The notes beneath the pieces were generated by a model. It made no database searches. It saw nothing but the letters and a program-made list of their open reading frames with translations, and was not told where the DNA came from. A program made the translations under genes and the position numbers. A stretch of DNA of 64,000 bases from Alisma plantago-aquatica (lineage: Eukaryota; Streptophyta; Magnoliopsida; Alismatales; Alismataceae), in contig OY856410.1 of the NCBI GenBank assembly GCA_963693085.1, forward strand, positions 563,555,906 through 563,619,905, given 5' to 3'. Within the stretch, counting starts at the first letter, position 1. Each line of letters opens with the position of its first letter. Below are positions 57,160 to 64,000 of this stretch, one piece after another.

Positions 57160-60100
57160 TGTGACGTCCCAATGGTATAAGAAAGAGATCACTTAAAATA
57201 AAATCCAAATTCAAATTACAAATATTATTATCCACGTGAGACACATAAAGATCACAGGTCCAAAAATGTTTCCAAACACCACATGTAAAATAGAACTCAA
57301 GGTCAATACAAGAGTTCATCATGACATATCACAAGTTCCATAGTTTAGAAACCTTTTCCTTAAAAAATGTTTAAAAGTCAAACTCATAGCTTCTCAACCA
57401 AATGTAACAAATTGAAGCATTATACATGTTGTGTTACTATAGGAAATGCATACATAATCCTAAACTGTGTATATCTATGTCTCTAGAGGTTATACACGCA
57501 TGGCAAAACCACAAGCCAAAAAATAGCTACATCAAAAAATTAATGCCTGAATATGATATTACAAGGAAAAATCTTGAAGACTATCCCCATATTATTTATC
57601 TCTAGATGAGGTCACAAAAACATCACCTACCTTTGAGTACCTTCAAAAATAGATCTCCCAATTCAAAAACTAAGGTTGACTTCCTCCTTGTTGATTGTCT
57701 TTTTCCCTACTAGGATAATTTGTCACCTAAATGTGGAAAACTAGGGGTGAGAAACCAAGTCTAGTGATGTGATAACATATGTAACATCTATTACTTACTA
57801 GATAAATAAGTATTTAAGGAATACTTGCACATTTAGATATATTGAACTATCAATGTACCGGGATGTACATGCTTATGCGACCATTGTGGAATCTTGATTA
57901 ACCTACAAGGATGTTATGCAAGAAATACACTCTAATCCTAAATATATTGTAATTTTTGAGATTGTAATTTGTAAGTGCATCCATATTTAGCGTCAATTAA
58001 TCCCACAGATATACTACATGTATAATTTATAAATTATGTAATGCCCTAGATAGTATGAGGTGTACCCCTTAAATTTGTAGTTGGTATGAAGCATCTCTAT
58101 CCATCTGTAAAACATATAAGGTTATGCATATTCTATAGATCTTTTCACATTGCCTCGGATCAAAGTGATAAAACAAAAGTTAGAGAGCATGCAAGCTATG
58201 TCCATTGTGGATATATGCTCAAAAGTGGATCCACCAAATCTCAAGCCAGCCTTGGGTACACAGGTTGTGATATCAACACATGGTAATAACTTTGCACATC
58301 TCCTTTCTCATACATATCCAATAGAGCATCATCCTTCACCAAGTCCAAAACATCATTTAAAGATGATAGGATATAAAAACCCTAAGCACCCCCATATATA
58401 TACTAATTTATTTCTCTAAGTACCTTCTCACAACACTAGGTTGCTATAAGATTTACTCTCTTCACCGATCCCTTTAATAACCCAAGGCAATATATCTATG
58501 GACTTAGGGCTCTACAACTTATACATCTACCCATTAGTTATATTCCTTACCATATAGTTACACAAAAAAGGATGCAAATTGAGATGATAGAATAAAGTTA
58601 GTAATCATTCTTTAGTAACTTCATAATATATAAAACATATTATCATCAGAATCTAACTTCCTAAAACAAGGCATGTATATACCATGCCTCCATTGAGTAT
58701 TTCAACATAACTCAAACCTTCAAGGGTAATAAAGTTTATCAAATCCTTTTAAGAATCATCAAGTATTCATAACAAGACAGGATGGAGTACATTTACATCA
58801 ATACTTTTCATGAAGAAAACTATAATAAGTATATCAATATCATAATAGTAGCAACATAGTTAAAAGCATGTTCATAGGATGCACATCAGGTTAGATCACA
58901 CCATTTGGATAGCATTTCATGATCATGTAGGTCATGTTATAACACAAAAGAAAAGATCATTAACTTATAAAGTCATCATATGTTGAAACTACATTGAGAA
59001 CTAACATACAACCATCTTTTAACATAACAAAGGGTACTCATAGTGTGTAACCCCAACATAAAAATCTCAAACTCGTTGGATTAGGTTCAAGGTGCATAAA
59101 TTCACCATCTACTAGCATTTCTAAGTAATATAGCAACAAGATCTTGACATGAAAGCATATAGTAGGCAAGAAATGAGTCAAGGGTTATCACCTATCTTAG
59201 GAGAGAATAAATAAGTTCACTCATGAAAAATGACAATGAGGCTCCATGCTTCATGATAAAATCTAGTTTTGAAGGAAAACTTTCCAAGATTTGATCCCCC
59301 TCTCTCCTGAAGTGTTCTATAGCAGCTGATCCATGATCTACAAATAACTCAGCAATGACAAAGAAGGTAGGATGGGGCATAAGACTCAACAACCAAAATC
59401 CTAGAGAGAAACCACCTAGAAGATGTCCAAGGGAAGAAATAAGATGAAACATTGTAAGATCTAGGCTCAAAAGACACTAGATGTCTCAACGCGCATTAGT
59501 AGAGAAGAGAACAAAGGTAGATGACATCAAACTCAAAGACTAATGATAGCAAAAATCTCATCAATGTTGTCAATCGATGGCATCTTGCTCTACAACAACA
59601 TATTATGGTTCAACTAGTATAAATGAGATGAGAAGGGAAGACCATTAGGCATATGTATAATCCCATAAGATAGAGAAACATGGTAAAAAAGTCATGTCCT
59701 TGGTCAGTATGGTTTTCTTCATTGGTTATTTGTCTCGTTGATAGACGAACACCAACATTCCATCAGTACACACAGAAAGAAGCTTCATGGTGCATACAAA
59801 CATGAGTCTCATTGCTGGATTTCATAGGTTCAAGCCCTATGAAAAACCATCATAAACATCCATCATGGCCATCATCGATATATCATACTTACAAAAGCAA
59901 TCCATGCCAACTATTGATGGAACATGTTCTCTGTGAATATCCAACTAATAAAAACTCAATCCTCATCCAGCCAACTATTTCATCAGTGGTACATTGATGG
60001 AAACACAAAAGGTCACATAGTTGACTACATCCATCGGTTTCCAATCTATGAAAGAACATAACAACACCATCCATATTCAACTGATGTAATCTAGACATAC

Positions 60101-60451
60101 ACAAATGCAAGGAAACATAGAAAAGTTGTGTTGGTCCTCACCTACAGAAAACCAAGCATACTTTCCATCGGTTCTCTTTATTGAAAAAATGACATACTGC
60201 TTTCATAGATTCTCAAGTAATGAAAGGGAAGCGAGTCTAGGCTACATAACCTAAGTGCATCCACGATGAAAGAGAGAGAGAGGAGAAAGAAACAATTCTA
60301 TGTAAAAATAAAAAGGAATCTCTCAAGCATGGGAAATTTGTATATATACCCTCAAGAAAGATGTCAACAAACAAGGAACCTCAAACATACATCAACAAGC
60401 ATCATTACATATGATAAAGATAACAAAATATGTAAGGTTAGGTGTCTTACA
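57160..60451 (-). repeat. Element 6 right LTR, 3.3 kb
   Basis: Starts TGTGACGTCCCAATGG and ends GGTGTCTTACA. It has about 0.6 kb more than the left LTR, located around 59530-60270 and rich in CCATCGGTT and GATGG words. A TATATATA run is at 60341-60348. Confidence 0.85.
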
Positions 60452-60536
60452 GTATGCAATAATAATAGGTAAAAGAAGAATAAAAATGTAGTTTAGAGTG
60501 TTTGGTTCTAGAACTCATAGTGTTATCATTTCCAAT
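60452..60536 (-). other. Leader of element 5 between primer site and element 6
   Basis: Short AT-rich leader. It continues on the other side of element 6 at 52261-52371, before gag. Confidence 0.5.
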
Positions 60537-60554
60537 TTCTTGACGACGACACCA
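60537..60554 (-). other. Primer-binding site of element 5 (tRNA-Asp type), decayed
   Basis: The minus strand reads TGGTGTCGTCGTCAAGAA. The Athila/Tat site complementary to tRNA-Asp is TGGCGCCGTTGCCGGGGA. All seven differences are transitions, six of them C-to-T or G-to-A. The context CAAGTT just before it is also typical. Confidence 0.75.
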
Positions 60555-60559
60555 AAACT

Positions 60560-61018
60560 TGACACAAGTTTACACATGTAAAATACAAGTGTAAGCATAT
60601 AAGTCATACCATAATGTTTAGTTTTGAGTGTAAAACTTAGGAAATTGGGTTCTTGAAACTACTAGTGACAAGAACCAAATAATCTAAAAAATAATATTAT
60701 AAAATAAAGTTAAAAGATTGTTGTCAACCAACTTAATGAGTTCTATAGGGTAAGAGAATTCACCATAATGTACTTTGTAGTTAAATCATACCTACCTATA
60801 GACAAGTTAATACTTCTCTCTGTATTAGTCATTTGTAGGTAGTATTAACCCCTTTTAGAGAGAAATTCCCTATTCGAATATAGTCAAAACCTTAATTTCA
60901 TGGTGTTTACTTTTCTAATTTGAATGCTTAATTAATCTTTCAAATTCTCTCTCATTATTGTAAACCCTTTTTCAATGTGTGTTATTAATTGTTTAATTTG
61001 TCGACTCAAGGTATAAAT
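60560..61018 (-). repeat. Part of element 5 LTR (5' LTR, end portion)
   Basis: In element sense the LTR ends with AAACTTGTGTCA at 60560, five bases before the primer site. It can be followed to about 61018, where the copia element 7 begins. No second copy was found in the window. Confidence 0.6.
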
Positions 61019-61975
61019 TGATTAATCCCTTACTTTGGTGATGACAAACCTATTGCACTAATTTGTGTCAAATGTTTTTACTTGAGTGAGTTTAGATAGA
61101 CCCACTCAAAATGCCTAAACTTGCAAAGCCTAGTTTGGATAAATCAAGTCATATGTGGATAAAATCTATGTTTTAATATTACATAGTTCCTATCTTTATA
61201 TCTTTTTCATAATCACTTGTAACTAAGCTCAATAGTGTAATAGAATTATATAGATCAATGAATCTAGCACAGTTCATTATTTGACTTAGTGCAATCTAGG
61301 AAATTTCTTTAGTCAAGCTTGTCTCATACCTATCTTGGTTGATGAGCCATTTTCCATAAGTCAAGTAGATACATTGATCAAGGTTTTACTATCATAGTAA
61401 CTCGGTTAATGAGGTTTCAAAGAATTTACTATTGGTATCATTGTTTGAGTTATGACCCATGCACCTCGGCTGATGGAACTATAGCTGGAAAGTTCAAACT
61501 AGTCATTGGAGAGAGAAAGAAAACAAAATCGATCTATTAGACTCTCTCCTAATTGGATAGAATTATTTCTACACGATTCTAACAGCTAGGAGGCATCCTC
61601 AACTACAAATAGCACCCCTTTGGCTTCATGCCATGGTTATCCAATCATTAGAAATGTCCATATACTATAGTCAGGAGAGAAAGTTCCCTAAAGAGACTCT
61701 ATCCACTTTCACGAGCTTCACTTGCTACATCCATTAGAGTGAGTAGGAAATCTATAATATGCTTAGTCATACATGCATATATTGTAAGATTATCATTCAT
61801 CTAGCTCCCAATATCTCTTTCTATCATTAAGATTAATATTATCTCTCTTATCTAAGAGAGGAGAAGAAGGGAAGGATGCCCTTAGTGAAAACTTTCTCCA
61901 TGGTGAAAGTAAAGTCAAAGGTGGAAGATTCAAGCTTCTCTATGGTGAAAGATCAATTCACCATCCATCTTAACC
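61019..61975 (+). repeat. Probable 5' LTR of element 7
   Basis: The left border is set by TTGATTAATCCC before the sirevirus-like TGATGACAAAC words; the right border is approximate because no clear primer site was found. A TATA-like ACTACAAATAGC at about 61602-61613 lies about 0.6 kb in. The second LTR is outside the window. Confidence 0.5.
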
Positions 61976-62748
61976 CATTATAGATATAACAATTAATATT
62001 AGAGAAAGGTCTTCAACATTCATGATATTTGATGGGAGAAACTTTCAATATTGTAAGAGAAGAATGCAATTCCTTATTCAATGATTAAGTATTGAGATAT
62101 GGACAATGGTGGATCTTATATACAATAAACTGGAGACAAGGATATAAGAATGGGATGAGACTACATTGAAGATAGGAACCTTGGATTCCAAAGTCATAAG
62201 CATCCCCTATGTTTATCTCTGTCCCCCACCAAGTTCAACTAGAAATCTTCTAGTGATATAAAATATGAGAAATAAAGAAATATGTGAGTCACTTATGCAA
62301 GGATAAGGAAAGTGAAGGAAAGTAGGTCCAACATGCTCACTCAACTCCTTGAAGGCATAAAAAGTGGGAAAGACAAAGAGTGTGGGTGGAATTTATAAAA
62401 GGCTCAACACCAATGTAAATGTGCTTGCAATCATAGGCCATACTATGGACAATGGTATATTGAACTCCAAGATTATTCAGTCACTTCATGTTTGGGGTAA
62501 AAGGTTAATAGTCATAGAAGAGGCCAAAATGATATCCACTATTCCTAATGGAGAACTTATTGGAAATCTTCAAGCCTATGAGACAATTCTCAACTCACAA
62601 GAATAAGATGATATTGAAGAAGAAAATCAAAATAAGAAGGATAAGGTGACTGCTTCCCATGATTCATCACAAATCCTTTCAAGGTAAATAATATGTCATT
62701 TACACCAATGGTAGATTCTACATAGGCAATTATTCTTTCTCTTCATGT

Positions 62749-62790
62749 TGCTTCACACATGGAAAGAAGGGTCATGAAGTTGTTGATTGT
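62749..62790 (+). pseudogene. First zinc knuckle of element 7 gag
   Basis: CFTHGKKGHEVVDC has the C-X2-C-X4-H-X4-C spacing with the second Cys replaced by His. It binds RNA in nucleocapsid. A stop follows four codons later in this frame. Confidence 0.7.
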
Positions 62791-63814
62791 TATGGTTAAA
62801 ATACCCATCCTCAAAAGCGAAACAAGAAAAGAGATGAGAAGAAAAATAATAATAATAATAAGGGCCATAAAATGTCTAGTTGATCCACCAATTCTATCTC
62901 ACGTGAAATATATAGTGAAAGTGAAGTTGGAGAATGCCACTTTGATCTTATGGAAAGCTTAATTAAAGATTCAAATGAGGTAAATATAAACTCCTTAGAT
63001 AAAGAATTTTAATTAGTACTACTCATGCCACTTGTTCCTCTTTTAAGTATATGAAGCTTAAAATAAAAAAAAATTCTAAGATTTTCTTGAAGAAAAAGGA
63101 AGAAAATAAACATTTTAATATTTGTTTACAAGATTATATTGACAATCTCCAAAAGATTTATGTAGACTTTAGATAAAATTCAAAGGTATTGAGATAGATA
63201 ACAATGATTACTCTTAGACAAGTAGATGCCCTTAAACTAAAAATGTTAGGTTACTCTATAAGATTAAGTTCTTACTATCTCAACCTTCTATCTAGTAAAA
63301 TTATGGGCATGCTAAAAGTGTTGATTCTCTCATTTTTGGTATGTAAATAAAATTACAAATGTGAAAAAAGATTTGGTATTACAAGGAGTATAATCTGAAA
63401 ATGGTGTCTATATTTATAGAGTTACTATGGTTGAGACTGAAAATGAATCCTTGCATGCAAGAGTTAATGTTCTTGAATCTCATTCTAGTTCTACTAGTAT
63501 AGAGAATAATATTGTTTCTCTTAATATATAAAACATTCTTACATGACTAAATCTCTTTGCTTAGAAAGCAATTTTTTGCTTGCTAAAAATGATAATAACC
63601 AATTATGTTGTACTACAAAATCTCTTATGGATGACAACTATATTTTGAGATCCTCTTCATGAGATTGTAAAAGGAATCTTAATCAAATCCTAGACCATAA
63701 TACTGAACAAATTGGTATATATGGTATGGACTTGAGGATGACCAAAGGACCACAAAAAGGAAAAGATATCTAATTTTCAACGTAGAATCCACTAGTTATA
63801 AGGATGGGGGAACT

Positions 63815-63856
63815 TGCATTCAGTGCAAGGAAAATGGTCAATTTTCACTTATTGCA
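63815..63856 (+). pseudogene. Second zinc knuckle of element 7 gag, degenerate
   Basis: CIQCKENGQFSLIA keeps the two Cys at positions 1 and 4, but His 9 is Gln and Cys 14 is Ala. Downstream PRGPKI and FGT recall the NPQGPKKIWVPK motif of SIRE gag-pol. Two knuckles separated by a long spacer are characteristic of this lineage. Confidence 0.6.
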
Positions 63857-64000
63857 CTTTTAAGAAAGCACCTCAAAGCAATAGGACTTGAGTGGCAAAG
63901 ATAACCCCTCGGGGCCCAAAAATATGATTTGGGACCATTTCATCTTTCTTCTTTTATGTCACTTGGAAATGGATATGCATGATCTATTGGTTTTCAAATT

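Larger units (their letters stand above)
52372..60451 (-). mobile_element. Element 6: Tekay/Del chromovirus with large internal deletion
   Basis: Direct repeats 52372-55076 and 57160-60451 flank a 2.1 kb interior that holds gag, integrase and a chromodomain remnant but no protease, RT or RNase H. A decayed primer-site complement at 57142-57153 matches 10 of 12 bases. The interior ends in GAATTTTGAGGGAGAAATCC on the minus strand before the left LTR. It is inserted in the leader of element 5, between its gag (ending 52260) and its primer site (60537). Bordering bases ATTTG and GTATG agree at 3 of 5 positions. The LTRs are strongly diverged, so the copy is old. Confidence 0.85.
42781..61018 (-). 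mobile_element. Element 5: Athila/Tat-lineage Ty3/gypsy element, broken
   Basis: On the minus strand the order is LTR part (60560-61018), primer site (60537-60554), gag, protease, RT, RNase H and integrase (ending 42876). This is the order of plant Ty3/gypsy elements. The primer site, the protease and integrase sequence style, and words such as LGHKV and SNREVKQILEKT place it in the Athila/Tat branch. It is interrupted by a solo LTR in RNase H and by element 6 in the leader, and its LTR is cut by element 7. All open frames are short. The 3' LTR was not found. Confidence 0.85.
61980..63960 (+). pseudogene. gag pseudogene of element 7 with two zinc knuckles
   Basis: The frame begins near MIFDGRNFQYCKRRMQFLI (about 62018), like the FDGxNYxxWKxRMxxFL start of copia gag, then EWDETT (about 62150). 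GKTKSVGGIYKRLN at 62364 leads into VIEEAKMISTIPNGELIGNL (to 62565), matching AIEEAKDLTTLPLEELIGSL of SIRE gag. A first zinc knuckle is at 62749-62790. A low-complexity Asn/Lys stretch follows, with acidic text ESEVGECHFDLMESL (about 62915-62960). A long region that is coiled coil in sireviruses precedes a second knuckle at 63815-63856. Frames change many times. Confidence 0.75.
61019..64000 (+). mobile_element. Element 7: SIRE-like Ty1/copia element, 5' part, leaves the window
   Basis: A probable LTR (61019 to about 61975) is followed by a decayed gag of Ty1/copia SIRE type in the plus direction. The LTR start with TTGGTGATGACAAAC is typical of sireviruses. Protease, integrase and RT would lie beyond 64000. 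It seems to have inserted in the LTR of element 5. Confidence 0.75.

Overview
This window reads as intergenic heterochromatin-like DNA from a seed plant with a large, repeat-rich genome. The sequence is AT-rich and has no credible host gene, tRNA or rRNA. Nearly every base can be assigned to LTR retrotransposons or hAT DNA transposons, most of them nested and heavily decayed. The lineages recognised (chromodomain Ty3/gypsy of Tekay/Del type, Athila/Tat Ty3/gypsy, a SIRE-like Ty1/copia, plant hAT) are plant-type. The species cannot be named from what is visible.

Layout, left to right. 1-295: unassigned flank. 296-10991: element 1, minus strand, giant LTRs (left 5.1 kb; right cut at 2.7 kb) around a 2.9 kb interior with only gag scraps. 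10992-20001: element 2, a decayed Tekay/Del-like element on the minus strand inserted into the right LTR of element 1; it holds a 755-bp non-autonomous hAT with an 8-bp target duplication. Its right LTR breaks at about 20001, exactly where the left LTR of element 3 also breaks. 20002-31083: element 3, plus strand, full LTR 4.66 kb, interior collinear with element 1 but carrying a 24-bp minisatellite. 31084-32255: part of a hAT transposase pseudogene. 32256-41190: element 4, an old minus-strand element with 3.3-3.4 kb LTRs and no clear pol. 41191-42780: purine-rich DNA and a 117-bp duplication. 42781-61018: element 5, an Athila/Tat element on the minus strand (integrase, RNase H, RT, protease, gag, PBS and part of its LTR), split by a probable 3.9 kb solo LTR (44323-48256) and by element 6 (52372-60451), a chromodomain element deleted to a gag-integrase fusion. 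61019-64000: element 7, the 5' end of a SIRE-like copia element on the plus strand, leaving the window.

The most interesting object is the pair formed by elements 1 and 3. They share one gutted, collinear interior, an intact tRNA-Met type primer site and the same LTR architecture: a short U3, TATA about 0.9 kb in, and about 4 kb of R-U5. This is the form of a large non-autonomous (LARD-type) family moved in trans. Their long transcribed LTR parts carry arrays of short near-palindromic motifs (AAACGGT hairpins and CACGGCCGTG clusters in element 3; ATATCGTGCA/ATATCGGG and tandem 58-bp and 13-bp arrays in element 1). No function is known to me for these arrays. All identities quoted are by eye.
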